From the NCBI RefSeq assembly GCF_001659605.2, contig NC_035167.2:620001-684000 (forward strand): 64,000 nt of DNA, written 5' to 3'. The notes under the pieces were generated by a model that saw nothing but the letters and a program-made list of their open reading frames with translations, searched no databases and had not been told where the DNA came from. The position numbers were made by a program, and so were the translations under genes. This stretch comes from Manihot esculenta. Its lineage: Eukaryota > Streptophyta > Magnoliopsida > Malpighiales > Euphorbiaceae. This document shows, piece by piece, positions 47,991 through 60,184 of this stretch (positions are counted from its first letter, which is position 1; each line of letters starts with the position of its first letter).

Positions 47991-50704
47991 ATGGACTCTG
48001 CCTGTAGCTTAAGAACCCTAAACGCCATAAGCCCTTTACCGTTCCATTTGCGTTCAAGAACCCTTCTTTTGCGTCCTTTCTACTTAACCCAATTCAGGAA
48101 GAGGCATTTCTTCTCCTCCCTTTCTTTCTCTCAACGCTTCTCTCCTCTCTGTTCTGTGTGTAATAATCCATCTTTCCGTTTGAGAATACACATGTGTAAA
48201 AGTATCTGTTTGATCTTTTTTCTGGGTTGTTTACTAGTTTTCTCTTGTGTTTGTAGCTGAAAGAGGAAATGGGAATTCTTTGCCCAATGGAGTAGGCGAG
48301 GCTGTTAGTGAAGTCCCGCGAAATAAGTTTCTTCAAGTGGTATTAGTTTCTCCTCAGGTATCATCCATAGTTTAAGCTTTAAAAGGTTCAAAATTTTTTG
48401 TTTCAGTTTTAAATTCAGCATTGGTTATGTTTGAATTGGGTAACTATATTGGTTTTGGTGCTTGAGTTAGATTTTTATTGTTCAAGTTGATTGATTGAAG
48501 CTTGCTTCTCGCTTTCTAATGTGAATTTAATATTTTATATTACAAATGGCTTGTTTACAATTTGATAAATGTTACTGAATTAGGAAAAAAATTGGGGGAA
48601 AAAGTATAATCTTTATGTTCTGTGTTGGTGGAACTAATTTGAAGCCATTTGATTATTGATCTAAGATTGAATGTCATAATGATTTCAGAATACTGTTGTT
48701 TCCCAAAAGGCACACATGTTAAAGCCCGTGTATGTGTATCATTAGAATGTTCAAGTTGTTTATTTGAGAGAAATGGCATGGATTTGAGACCATTAGCTTT
48801 AGGCTGTAGTATAATCAAGATTCTGCATGCTTGGTTCAGTTGGGTCTATTTGGGAAGCCAATTAAAGGATACTGTCTGGTTGGAGGTTAAGTAAAAACCA
48901 TCTCAGTTAATATTCCTGCTGCATTTTCCTTGTCCAAAACAACCACTGCATTTTCTTCCTTCTCTGCAACACAGAAGGTTGGTTGGTTGAATTTGAATTC
49001 CAGCATGTAGTTGGCTGTTTGTTTCTTTAGTATGAACCGCTCCTATCTTTCTTGCCAGTTAGTATAAACTGATTATTGAAGTTACTTGCAATTATCGTTT
49101 GAATGTTGTGGAGTAAATTTTAACTTTTATCTGTGCTGAAAGTTTGGGGAAATTAAACTATTTAAAATTAGGTATTTATGGATAAATGAAATAGTCATGC
49201 ATCATACATGATATTAACATGTTGTAACTACACACACTCACACGCTCACACACTCGCATCTCTATGTGTTCTTTGGGCCTGCAGACTGCCCCTGTATGCC
49301 AAACCTTATTCTGAGAAATATTTATTTTGTCCTTGGCAGATTCCAGGAAACACAGGTTGCATTGCCAGAACATGTGCAGCATCGGCTGTTGGGCTACACT
49401 TAGTTGGGGTGAATATTGCTGCCTGATAATTCAATTCCTCATTCTCTTTAATTTTTTATCACTGAATTATGTTAGCAGAGAGTTAAATAATTTTCCTGTA
49501 TCTTTGAACTTCTTCACCATATTCGGTGGTATATTTTCGCCTAATGTGCATCTCTTCCTCTTTCAGCCCTTGGGATTCCAAGTTGACAGTACAAAACTAA
49601 AGCGCGCAGGACTGGATTACTGGCCGTATCCTCACATATGAAATACGAGATTCTTTCCATTATTTTTCTGATTTCTCCTAACAGTTTTTTGTTCAGCAAG
49701 ATATGTGCCTGGGTTTAAAATAACATGTTGCTTAATATGACAATCAAAGAAGCAAAGACATTAGGCTTTTCTTTTTTCTTTTTTAGTCTTTGAAAGCTTA
49801 AGTCATAACATTAGCAGCCTCTGTTCTAAACCTGGACAAAGAAAATACTGTATTCCTTTTTCTGTTTTGATTTGTGAACCTGTTTGATTTTGAGATGCTC
49901 ACCTCTCATGCTTTTTTCAAAACCCAGCATAATAAACTGAAAAATTACAGCTTTCCCTCTTAACATTTATCGTGTTTCATTGTCTGAGATTCAACCCCTA
50001 ATACTTTATTGCCTGCCTTAAATTAACTCTGGTTAGATACGTAGTTGTGAAAGTTCATGACTCTTGGACAGAGTTTCGAGAATACTTCAGGCAACAGGTT
50101 ATTCTTGGACTGATAACGATACTTTAGAACACGACTAACTTTTGTTGATTTAATATGTATTTTCCTTTTTCTGATGCAGGAAGGCGATAAGCGATTGTTA
50201 GCATTTACTAAAAGAGGAACAACAACTCATTCAGTATGTTTGCAATCTCTTTTTATCTCTTTCTGGTGTTAGAATTAATTTGTATGTTGTTAATTAACGA
50301 TGAATCTCATAGTATTCCGACCAGTGATGCCCCACTTAATTTTTCTTTCTTTATTGCAACCTGGCAAATTAACCAACATTCAATAAACTAAACATGCTAC
50401 AACTTGCATCGGATAAAATTTGCAGGAATTCTCCTATAGAAGAGGTGATTACCTTATTTTTGGCTCAGAAACGAGTGGCCTACCACCCGAGGCCTTGGTG
50501 GACTGTAAAAACGAAGTCATTGGTGGGGGAACCATTCGGATTCCAATGGTTGAAACATATGTTAGATGTCTGAATCTGTCTGTGAGTGTTGGAATTGCTT
50601 TGTATGAAGCTTCAAGGCAACTAAACTATGAGCAGCTTAAATTCCCTTCCGAAACTTGGTCGAATAACGAGCAAACATTCATTACTGAGGATATATTTGC
50701 ATGA
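47991..50704 (+). CDS. TrmL-like SPOUT tRNA 2'-O-methyltransferase, 7 exons, 263 aa
   Basis: S-adenosylmethionine-dependent methyltransferase of the SpoU/TrmL family, which in bacteria methylates the ribose at tRNA wobble position 34. Exons: 47991-48159, 48257-48357, 49340-49408, 49567-49625, 50037-50097, 50180-50233 and 50426-50704. All have GT/AG borders and agreeing phases. The first exon encodes an Arg/Ser/Phe-rich stretch of about 56 residues without acidic residues beyond Asp2, which looks like a chloroplast or mitochondrial transit peptide. SPOUT motifs: IPGNTGCIARTCA (motif 1), IFGSETSGLPPE (motif 2), and IPMVETYVRCLNLSVSVGIALYE split over the knot (motif 3), with the catalytic-site Arg near RTCA. 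The bacterial-type sequence plus the presequence suggest action on organelle tRNAs. I start at the ATG at 47991. Confidence 0.9.
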
Positions 50705-50917
50705 TTGTACTGTACCATTATTTCATTCTCAAACCTGTTATTGCAGGATTAGAAATTTTGGGTTGAGAAGAGATAGCATAATTTGTTGTGCTATATTTTC
50801 AATTTAGTATGACATCATTTTTGTTCTCCTTGAGTTTCATCTTGAATATCTTGAGAAGTAGTGAAATTCAACATTAATCCACTATCTTATTATTTCCAGA
50901 AAGCAACCGATAACCAC

Positions 50918-51401
50918 TGATGACCCAGTGGTTAACCGCTGGGTCCACCCTGACCTTACTCTGGGCAAGGCCAGACCTAACAAAACAGAGTTGGCCCCAA
51001 ATCTGCGAAGCCTCTTAAGCCGGCCAACCCAGCATCTCGGGCTCTAATATAGATATGTAGGGCAGATCGGATCACCCGCGAGTCTGGATCCAGCGGAAAG
51101 AAATTCAGTCCGGTGATGTGATGTAAGGAGAGATAATAGGTCCAATCACTTCACAGCCCTAGGCGCATGTTCGCCGGAGGAATTAAATAGCTGTCTGACG
51201 CGGAGAAGAGTCTTAATACATCCGTACGTATAGACTTGAGTGACAAAAACAGGTGGCACTATAACAGAGTGACCGTTGAACGTTACTAACAGACAAAAAG
51301 CAAAGGGATAGAGAGGGAGGAAGGTCTTTCTCTCGGTCTAAACGTTTAAGTTTAAATAATCACTGTAAATTCTATTTTCTGCCATTAATTAATTCCCAAC
51401 A
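50918..51401 (+). mobile_element. LTR-like copy, family A, without clear duplication
   Basis: Runs from TGATGACCCAGTGG to TTCCCAACA. It shares with 32572 and 15396 the blocks GAATTAAATAG, CGTACGTATAGACTTGAG, ATAGAGAGGGAGGAAGGTC and TGTAAATTCTATTTTCTG. The terminal bases differ from TATCA, and no 5-bp duplication was found, so the ends may be off. It lies about 210 bp downstream of the TrmL-like gene. Confidence 0.55.
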
Positions 51402-52056
51402 TTAATATTTTGCAACACAACAATTGTCTCCTGACTTTAATATTTTGCAATGTAACAATTGTCTAAAGATAAAATTCCTTTGTTAATTATGAAATCAATT
51501 ATAATAAATAAAGTAATTCTTTGAAAAGATTATCAATATATCCACCGACACATGGCAGTTTAACTATTTATTAAAGAAAATTTATCATTCCAAAAATAAA
51601 TAATAATAATAAAAGGATTCAGAGTTACAGGAGTTGACCATATCACATGATAGGCTTTGAATGATGTCCTAATCAAGACAACGCAGCCCCATGTTCTCCC
51701 ATGATATTGCAAGCTTTTTCTGTCCCTCAATCTGTCGTTTAATTACGCTATGCCACGTGGCTTATTATTAACATACTTAATCCCTCCCTTAATCAAACAA
51801 AGATTTGGTTTTGCAAATATGCTCTGCCATAAGATTGGCCATCAATCCCGTTCTCATTTCTGAATATGAGGGCTCCTAATTAAACGTCAACTCTTCTTCA
51901 ATTTCAATTTGAAATTATTCAATTTAAATTAATTTTTTAATATTTTTTTAAATTAACATTTAAACCAACTCAATTTTAAATCTAACTTCAATTCATTTCA
52001 ACAGATTTTCCCCGTAAGCAATATCTAAGATGTTTGGATAGCTACATTTTTTAATT
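51402..52056. other. Spacer, no gene seen
   Basis: Non-coding A+T-rich sequence between an LTR relic and a MITE copy. Confidence 0.5.
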
Positions 52057-52490
52057 TAGGAGGGATTCGTATTCGATTCAAATCAAAAAAATTTATCAAA
52101 CTAAATTAATTTAAAATTTTAGTTTGGTTTTTTATTTATTTCGAGTCGATTCGATTTTTAATTTTAAAAATTTTGATTATTTCGATTTAGTTTGATTTTG
52201 ATAAAAAAAAATTAAAAAAATCGAACCGAACCGAACCTATTAGTGATAATAATATGTTATTTTTAATAATATAAAGAAATTAGATCATATTAAAATTAAA
52301 ATATTTTAATTAAATTTTAAAATATTAAAAAATAAAAAATAAAAAATTTATTAAAAATTAAAACCTATCAAATCAAATCGAATCAAACCGATTTGATTCA
52401 ATTCAATTTCTGATTAAAATCGATTTGATTTTATTTTCATAAATGCTAAAATTTCAATTTTCGATTCGGTTCAATTTTAAACTAAATAAA
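52057..52490 (-). mobile_element. Diverged copy of the hAT MITE family, reverse orientation
   Basis: Starts TAGGAGGGATTCGTATTCG and follows the 47128 copy through AAAAAAATCGAACCGAACC. The right end is decayed near 52490. No target duplication visible. Confidence 0.6.
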
Positions 52491-53572
52491 GCCTTTTTGG
52501 ATAAACTTTTGAGCGGATAATTTTTTGAATTTATTTTGAAAATCCTTAGAGGATAAAGGGAGAATATTGAAACTTGGAGAAAGACAAGTTTATAAAGTAT
52601 TTCACCTTATTCACATCATTCAGCATTCTTGAGTTTGAACATTTTAGTTTTTTAAAAAAAAAAAAGAATTCAAACCTTTTAGCATTTACATTAATAGGTA
52701 ATTAATTTTTTATTATTAATTATGGATTTGAGTAATTAACCATGCTTAAACCCACTAATGATCATAATTAACAATGCCATTTGATCATATAAAGATTTGT
52801 AGTAAGAGACATAAAAGTGGGCAGATCTATTTATATGTATGTATTCTCCTTTTGCTTTTTAATCACATGACTCTCATGCAAGTTGCTTATGGTGGGTCAT
52901 CCCTCATCGCTACCCCCATTATTTATCTTGCTTAGTAGTTTAGGGATTGATGAAGAATTTTCCTCTTATTCTCTCGTATGAGTTTTTCAACGCTCCATCA
53001 ATTTATAAAAAGTACTACCCTTCTCTACTCATGACAATCAATTCAGATCGGTTCGATTTTACTAGTTTCAAAAATAATTTATATTAAATTAATTTGAATC
53101 GATTGCAAACAAAACAGAATTGTGACCACGATAATTTTTTTTTGATATTTTTCGTTCTTAATTATATGAGATGAACACTATATCACTCTATAATAATTAT
53201 CTACAATGATGAATAGATCTAACATAAACTTTTGCTTTTGAAAAGGCAAAAATTGGTGCATGATTTTATGAAATAGATGTGAATGATGAGTGTGGTGGAG
53301 TGAATTGCATAATTTGCAAAGAGATTAATTAGGTAGAACACATGTATATGTTCCCTATTTAATAACCTTATTTATACTTTGTTCATCCTGTCTCCTTACT
53401 TGGTCCCTCAAACTTCCCCTTTCTTTCATCAATCTTCAACAACTTGTAATTTCCAATATTCCTGCTCTGACTCAAGAATCATAGTAATAATTTTTACATA
53501 CATTTTAAGTGTATGTATTCAATCTATCAACAACCCTAATTTTAAATAAATTATCATAAATCTGGTGTTTAT
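52491..53572. other. Spacer, no gene seen
   Basis: A+T-rich non-coding sequence without definable repeats. Confidence 0.5.
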
Positions 53573-54015
53573 TAGGGGTGAATAGTTTTCGGTTCAAATC
53601 AAAAAAATTGATTTTATCGAATTAATTTGAAAATCAGTTTGATTTTTTATTTATTTCGGTTTGATTCGATTATTAATTTCAAAATTTTTAGTTATTTCGA
53701 TTGTTCGGTTTTAATCAGAAAAAATCAAAAAAATCAAATCGAACCGATTAGTGATAATAGTATATTATTTTCAATAATATAAAAAGATTAGATCGTTAAA
53801 ATATTTCAATTAAATTTAAAATACAAAAAATAAAGTGTAAAAAATAAAAAATTTACTAAAAATTCAAATCGATTGAATCGAACCAAATCAAATCAATTCA
53901 ATTCGATTTTTAATCAAAATCGATTCATTTTGATTTTCATAAATACTAAAATTTTGATTTTCAATTTATTCGATTCGATTCGATTTTAAACTAAACCGAC
54001 CAAATCAGCTCCCTA
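53573..54015 (-). mobile_element. Copy of the hAT MITE family, reverse orientation
   Basis: Begins TAGGGGTGAATAG and ends AGCTCCCTA. The interior matches the reverse complement of 17437-17893. The flanks GTGTTTAT and AGTTTTAT agree at only 5 of 8 positions, so the duplication has decayed or the end is off by a base or two. Confidence 0.68.
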
Positions 54016-55216
54016 AGTTTTATACTTTGCCAACCATTTACATTAACTAGATATTTTGTTGGTGGGGTTTGAAATTAATTAATTAATTAGGTATAGTATC
54101 ATTTCATTTAATAGAATTCATCATATATGAGGAGCCTTTAAGCTCAAAGAATTAAGCTCAAAGAATTATGAAGATGGAAAGCATTAATTTATAACCTTTA
54201 TAGAAATGAAAATTTTTAGGTGATACCTTATTTATCATAATTAAGGTTATATTTAATTCAAAATTAAGTACAATAATATACTTAAGACAATATTTTTCCC
54301 AACAACCAATTAAGTATTAAACATGATCTAATTAATGATCAAGGTTAGTGCAAGAATAATTAAGGTGAAGAAATATTTTTGCCTCTCAATTAGCACTAAT
54401 TATTTTATGGATTTTTGTGATCCTAAGGAGATTTTGTTTTATTTGGTTTTAGGGTTTAGCATAAGTGAAACTTGAAAACTACTTTGGAAAAGAGGAACTT
54501 TTTCAATCATTAAGACTAAGATTTTAATTTTGATATCATCAAAAGGATCTTATTGCAATACCCATGTTGGACATTGCTTTCAATGCCTGCCCATCCAAAA
54601 TAGGGATGGCCAACTTCAATTCTCTTCTTTTTCTTTTTTTTTCTTTTATGTAATAGTGAGAGTGAAGAAAGGTTATACACTGGGTCCCCTTTCCGTTCTT
54701 TTTGTCATTTCTTTGAAAATAATGGACTCAATTGAGAGAAAATTTCAAAGGATTTTGCACAAAAAAAATGAAATAGACGATTTTTTTGGGTCCAACTTTG
54801 TTATGAGAGTAAAATTGCAGATATGCATAAGCACAATATGAAAAAAAAAAAAACATTATAATACAAAGATTTATATAATTCAATGATAAAGTTAATGCTA
54901 ATAATCAGGTTAGTTTAGGTATAGAAAATGGATTTTAAGTCTTTCAAACTAATTATTTTAAAATATTTATTTTTATAATAACAAAATAAATATTATTTCC
55001 CGTTCTATCTATTAATTATATTCGATTTTTATATTTTCTCCCGATGAAAAAAAAATTACGTGTTGATAATTTTTCAATAAATTAATCTTAAAGCTCACAC
55101 CCTACTGTACAGTGTACACATGTGCAACTAATTAACAGTAAACTGTCACTTGCCCTCCAAAATAATACTAATAATAATAATGCAGCTATAGCAAGGGCAG
55201 ATTGGTCAAAATTTTG
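54016..55216. other. Upstream region of the DRT100-like gene
   Basis: A+T-rich spacer. The frame at 54530-54841 has no recognisable features. Confidence 0.5.
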
Positions 55217-55224
55217 TATATAAC
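55217..55224 (+). promoter_or_regulatory. Probable TATA box of the DRT100-like gene
   Basis: TATATAAC in the context TTTTGTATATAACAAGG, about 195 bp before the ATG at 55415. It would give a 5' leader of about 160 nt. Confidence 0.45.
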
Positions 55225-55414
55225 AAGGCCCAACTCCCACCAGCTCTAACCATCGCTTCTATCTGTGTCTATTAGACAACCATTACTCCATTACTGAGTA
55301 CAAACATCCTTCTCTTCAGACACACCTCCTGCATTCTTACAACCTCTGTAAGAAGAGAAACACATCCTAACAACATTTACTTGCTTTTCTCATTATACAT
55401 TGCGAAGGAGAAAC

Positions 55415-56506
55415 ATGGATGTGTTGTTTCTTTCACTTGGTCTCCTTCTCGCCATTTTCTCCACCGTTAACTCCTGTCCAGCGTCCGACCTGCAGGCTTT
55501 ATTAGCCTTCAAATCCTCACTAAACGAGCCTTACTTGGGGATCTTCAATACTTGGACAGGCACCGACTGCTCCAAATGGTATGGCATCAGCTGTGACCCA
55601 ACCACCGGCCGAGTCACTGACATCAACCTTCGCGGTGAATCCGAAGACCCCATCTTTGAAAAAGCCGGCCGATCTGGTTACATGACCGGTTTCATCAACC
55701 CTTCGATATGTAAGCTCGATAGTCTCACTACTTTAACCATCGCAGACTGGAAAGGTATTTCCGGAGAGATCCCGGAATGTATAGTTTCTTTGAAGTCACT
55801 TCGAATTCTTGATCTCGTCGGGAATAAAATCTCCGGTAGAATCCCGATGGATATTGGAAACCTGCAGAGACTCACTGTGTTAAACCTTGCCGACAATGAG
55901 ATCTCTGGAACAATTCCAGCTTCCTTAACCAAGTTGGGGAATCTCAAGCATTTGGATTTAAGTAACAACCAAGTGTCCGGTGAGCTGCCAGCTGATTTCG
56001 GTAGCTTGAAAATGTTGAGTCGGGCCTTACTGAGTCGAAATAAACTCACTGGGTCAATTCCGAGTTCCATAGCCAAGATGAATCGCCTTGCAGACTTAGA
56101 TTTATCCAGGAATCAGATTTCCGGTTGGCTACCTTCATGGTTAGGCAACATGCCGGTTCTCTCAATCCTCAACTTGGACAGCAACATGATATCAGGCAAG
56201 ATACCGTCGTCTTTATTGAGCTGCACCGGTCTGGGAATTTTAAATCTGAGCCGGAACTCTATAGAGGGCAACATACCGGACGTTTTCGGGGCGAAATCTT
56301 ATTTTATGGCCCTTGATCTGTCTTACAACAATTTGAAGGGACAGGTACCGCGTTCATTATCGTCGGCGAAGTATATCGGACATTTGGATTTGAGCCACAA
56401 CCATCTGTGTGGGCCCATTCCAGTGGGTTCACCGTTCGATCAGCTCGAAGGATCATCATTTTCTAACAACGATTGTCTATGTGGAAACCCATTGAAGACA
56501 TGCTGA
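55415..56506 (+). CDS. DRT100: DRT100-like secreted leucine-rich-repeat protein, intronless, 363 aa
   Basis: Extracellular LRR protein of the DRT100 family. The Arabidopsis founder was named from complementing an E. coli repair mutant, but the domain layout points to the cell wall or apoplast. A signal peptide (about 1-19) is followed by an LRR N-cap with paired Cys (CPASDLQALLAFKSSL ... WYGISCDPTTGRV). About nine plant-type repeats with the LxGxIP signature follow (for example ISGEIPECI, ISGRIPMDIG, LTGSIPSSIAK). The C-cap is CLCGNPLKTC. There is no membrane segment or kinase domain. The ATG at 55415 starts directly at the signal peptide; five more codons are open upstream but have no ATG. 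The G+C content is clearly higher than in the surrounding DNA, as expected of a coding exon. The reading frame is intact. Confidence 0.93.
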   Translation: MDVLFLSLGLLLAIFSTVNSCPASDLQALLAFKSSLNEPYLGIFNTWTGTDCSKWYGISCDPTTGRVTDINLRGESEDPIFEKAGRSGYMTGFINPSICKLDSLTTLTIADWKGISGEIPECIVSLKSLRILDLVGNKISGRIPMDIGNLQRLTVLNLADNEISGTIPASLTKLGNLKHLDLSNNQVSGELPADFGSLKMLSRALLSRNKLTGSIPSSIAKMNRLADLDLSRNQISGWLPSWLGNMPVLSILNLDSNMISGKIPSSLLSCTGLGILNLSRNSIEGNIPDVFGAKSYFMALDLSYNNLKGQVPRSLSSAKYIGHLDLSHNHLCGPIPVGSPFDQLEGSSFSNNDCLCGNPLKTC

Positions 56507-58575
56507 TGAGCAGTGGGCTATGAGGATCGAGATGATTATTGTCTAAAAATGTTGTTATTTTAAGGTGAAAGTGAGTGATTTGTGGTGATGTAATGTTTAA
56601 ATGATTAAATTAGTAATTAAAAGTTGAAATGGACAAAGATAAGCCAGTTGCATGCATGTGGAGAACAGCATATGCTTTGTCACTGATTGTCATATGAGAA
56701 GATAATGTAGCACATGCTTTCATAATAAATGACCAATCGGGCCTTGTTGAAATAATTGTAAAAAAATATAAAAAATAAAAATTTTTCAAAAATAATCATT
56801 TGTTGATCCACCCTTCTCAAATATTTTAATAAATAAAAATAAAATTTATGTAGATTTGTCTTTAAAATTTAAAAGACAAATGATCTCATTTATATTTTAT
56901 ATAAATTCAAAAAAATTATAATATATTGGGGTTATTGGTTTTTATTCATGGAGAATGAGACCCATATATCTGAAAACATTTAATTTGAAGCACTGAATGC
57001 AAGTATTCAATGAAACGCAACGTTTTGAAATAATGAAGTTATTGCAAGAGGGGAAAATTCCCAAGCACTTTCTCTTTGTTTAAAGGCTTTGGATCGAAAA
57101 GCATAAGCAGGAGGAGACAGCATGCACGTGATGACCATAAACAGTACTAGGATCATAAAGATGAATTTGGACAAAGAAATAATATATTACTTTTTTTTTC
57201 TTTAGATCAATTTATGTCAATTTAATTTGATTATAATTTTGAATTAGACTGAAACCAACCAAGGCATGTTTATTTTTAGTTTAAAAGAAAAAATATTGAT
57301 TCAAGCAACTAAATTAAACCATAATAAAACACAATTCATCGTTCTCACATAGATATTCATGACAAAACCCATATTTTCCGGTGCATTTATTAAAAGACGA
57401 CACATAAATTTCAACATACATAGGCTATTATTAGCAGAGTATTGAATAAATAGCCACAGCAATGGTCAGTATCTCACACAGCAATGCATGTTCCTAAAGG
57501 CCCATAACTGCAGGTTGCTCAACCTACACCACTGACATCCACATTAACTTTTAACGGGGTTAGCCACATGACCCATTAACTTCTGTGGGCAAAGCAGAAT
57601 GTACATTGAAATTGGGTGCAGCTACATTTTGATTTTCATATGATAATGTTAAATATTTTCATTGCAAATCCATATAATTAATCCTATACAGATTTTAATA
57701 TCAATATTTAATCAAATAATGGTAAAACTTATTTTCATCGAATTTATATTTCATCTACTTAATAATTTTTTTTTTTGGTATATAAACGTAGAATATATAA
57801 TAATAAAGTACATCAACTTCCTTTTATAATATAATAAAACTCTTTAATTTTTATTTAATTTTTTTACTTATAATATTAAAATTAATTATATATCGTAGAT
57901 AAAAGAGAATATATATATATTTTTAATTTAATATCACATCAGTAACATAAATTAAAAAGTTATATTATTGGTGAAATGAGAATTTATGTTTTTTAAGTAG
58001 AAGTTAAAAAGATTTTATATTATAAAATAAAGTTTATATATTTTACTATTATAACTCTTAAATTGGAGTATCATTTATGTAAACTACCCCAGCATCGGCA
58101 TCTTTGCATTGCAAATAGGCAAAAACCGGACTAGTCCACATCTATGAAAACCACAGACATCTACCTCCCAAAATGAATGCTCTCTATCAAATTGTCAATG
58201 AACCTCTACTAAGATAGCAATTGAGACAACTGCCAACCGCACATGGCTATGATTAATAATTTTAAGTAATTTCTTGAAAGATTTATTTCAAATTCAGATA
58301 TGGTAATCTAATTCTCTAAAATATTTAAAACACCGAAGCACTATCATATTAAAATTTTATGTTTTTTTTTTAATTATTTTTTCACTTGAAACACAAAACT
58401 AAATTCATTTTCATTTCAGATCAAGACCTATCCAGACGAACCCTTGTCATTCTCCTATATCAATAGCCATAAACTATAAGGAGAAATTAATCCAAAAACA
58501 TGGCTAGTTATAGTTCCATATAACTGAAACACTAAGGTACCTGAAGCTCTAGCAGGAGTCTGATAATGCCCATTA
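56507..58575. other. 3' flank of DRT100-like gene and spacer
   Basis: The 3' untranslated region fills roughly the first 200 bp. The rest is non-coding, with A+T-rich parts near 57650-58070 and no definable repeat. Confidence 0.5.
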
Positions 58576-58719
58576 TCAATGACAAGGAATGGGAGAGCAC
58601 TGTGATTTATCCACCATTTTCCCATCTAATATTTTGCAGCGTTGTTCCTCCTTTGCCTGCTGATTAAGCAATGCTACTACCCTAACCATTTTGACCAACC
58701 AAGTTATTTCAGTGCATAT
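58576..58719 (-). other. Possible isolated 3'-terminal exon, 47 codons
   Basis: The minus strand has a good acceptor (CTGCCTTTGCAG|ATATGC) followed by a 47-codon open frame that ends in TGA. The encoded segment is amphipathic (EITWLVKMVRVVALLNQQAK ... EEQRCKILDGKMVDKS). I do not recognise it. It lies 1.5 kb downstream of the broken COM1/GR1-like copy and could be a terminal exon of an altered transcript, or chance. Confidence 0.25.
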
Positions 58720-59589
58720 CTGCAAAGGCAGAAATAATAGCAAAATGAACACGATCTGATACTAGCAGCATACCTCATAAAAATCACTTATCACAATATA
58801 TTAGCAAGGAAAAATAAAATAAAATAAGCTAAAGCTTCAATAAACAAAACTGCAAATCCATGTTTGAACTCAATGGCAACGTAGGTTCAGGATATCAAAA
58901 GAAATGAAAAGCCACTGTACTTTAAATATTTAAATTACAACTTAAAGCAAGCAACTGCGTAGATTTGTGACAATTCAAATGAAAAAACATCTCAAGGTAC
59001 AACGTCAGATAAAAAAAATGAAAAATGGAATTGGGGATATAAAACAAAACTTCTAACAGTCCTAATGTAGTTTCTTGCAGAATTCACATACTTGAAACCT
59101 CTAACGTCCAAAGAATGGGACTCGACTAAAGTTCAACTGCAAGAGATTCTCTCAGCACAAAACATCTTTCTTGATATAAATGGCATCTAAAACCCTCTGT
59201 TTTTCACTAACCTTCATTAGACCACATTTTGATTATTTTCTTTTCTTTTCTTTTGTATATTGAGGGGGAAAGATAGAGATAAAGAGAACCTACGCCACAA
59301 AACCAACACCAGCCATATCAACTCGAGGAGGTCGACGAGCACATCTAAATTAAGGTACCGTATGCAATGTCAAAGCCAGAGTTACAAGTCATGGTAAACT
59401 TTCAAAGGAGTTCTAGCACTCATGTCAGTGACTTATTACTAGAGGGAAAAAATAATGTTTACTCTATTATAAATGCCTTGAGAAATCTCATATTTATATA
59501 TAATCCAAAGAAGAAAAAGAACTAACTATACTACTCTAGAATAATCTATAAGAATAAACTATACTATTCTAGAATAATCTATAACAAAA
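58720..59589. other. Spacer with LTR-like tandem repeat
   Basis: Non-coding. At about 59520-59585 a unit of roughly 35 bp (AACTATACTA(C/T)TCTAGAATAATCTATA) is repeated twice. With TATATATAATCC just before it, this could be the edge of a copia LTR, but the ends are not definable. Confidence 0.35.
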
Positions 59590-60184
59590 TTATTTTTTCT
59601 TATTTTCTTGAATAACTGAATCTCTTAATACTCCGCAAGCTGAAAAATGTATATCTATGCGTTTAGAGAAAATAGATAGAGCCACTGGTTTAGCCCTAGA
59701 TTCAACGGTCTCTCTTGTGGTCCGGACCCACAAGAGAGAAGGCCTTATTGATGAATGGTAAGAGATCCATGTCATAATCTGATAATCATTGAGACTTTTC
59801 AAGAAAGGAACGATAAAGTTATTTTGTTTATGAGTTTTCACAGTTTTAAGAACACTGCAATTGCAAAAATAAGAATTTAAACAGGTACACTGTGGTATAA
59901 GTATAAAATTATTTAACTCATCCCTTAGAGTTTTAAGATGAGTAAAATAATATAAATTACCTTATTTGAAATTATAAATTTCTTCTTGCACGTGAGAAAG
60001 AGAATCCCATGTAGCATTTTTTTTGTTTCTTTAGACTTTCATCGATGAATCTCAATTTTATTATTCTCGTCCAAGAGTGATAGTTCGGACCAAAAAGGAT
60101 CAGAGGCACAAAAAATAGTGTTGGATTTTTGTTCAGATGAAGAAAATATAGATTCAAAGGATTAGTAAGAAAATATAGATTCAA
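59590..60184 (-). pseudogene. Relic of a copia-type gag
   Basis: The minus-strand frame at 60184-59972 contains NPLNLYFLHLNKNPTL and GPNYHSWTRIIK, matching the N-terminal domain of copia Gag proteins (the YHSWxR motif). The frame at 59841-59590 contains FLKSLND followed, after a shift, by residues typical of the later Gag core. Stops and frameshifts abound. The order is colinear with Gag, so this is one decayed fragment. No 5' LTR separates it from the COM1/GR1-like copy. Confidence 0.6.

Noticed and set aside
54530..54841. 103-aa frame upstream of the DRT100-like gene
   Set aside because: No domain, homopolymer-driven composition, and no start context or splice signals to support it.
55678..56076. 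132-aa minus-strand frame within the DRT100-like gene
   Set aside because: Antisense shadow of the leucine-rich repeats.
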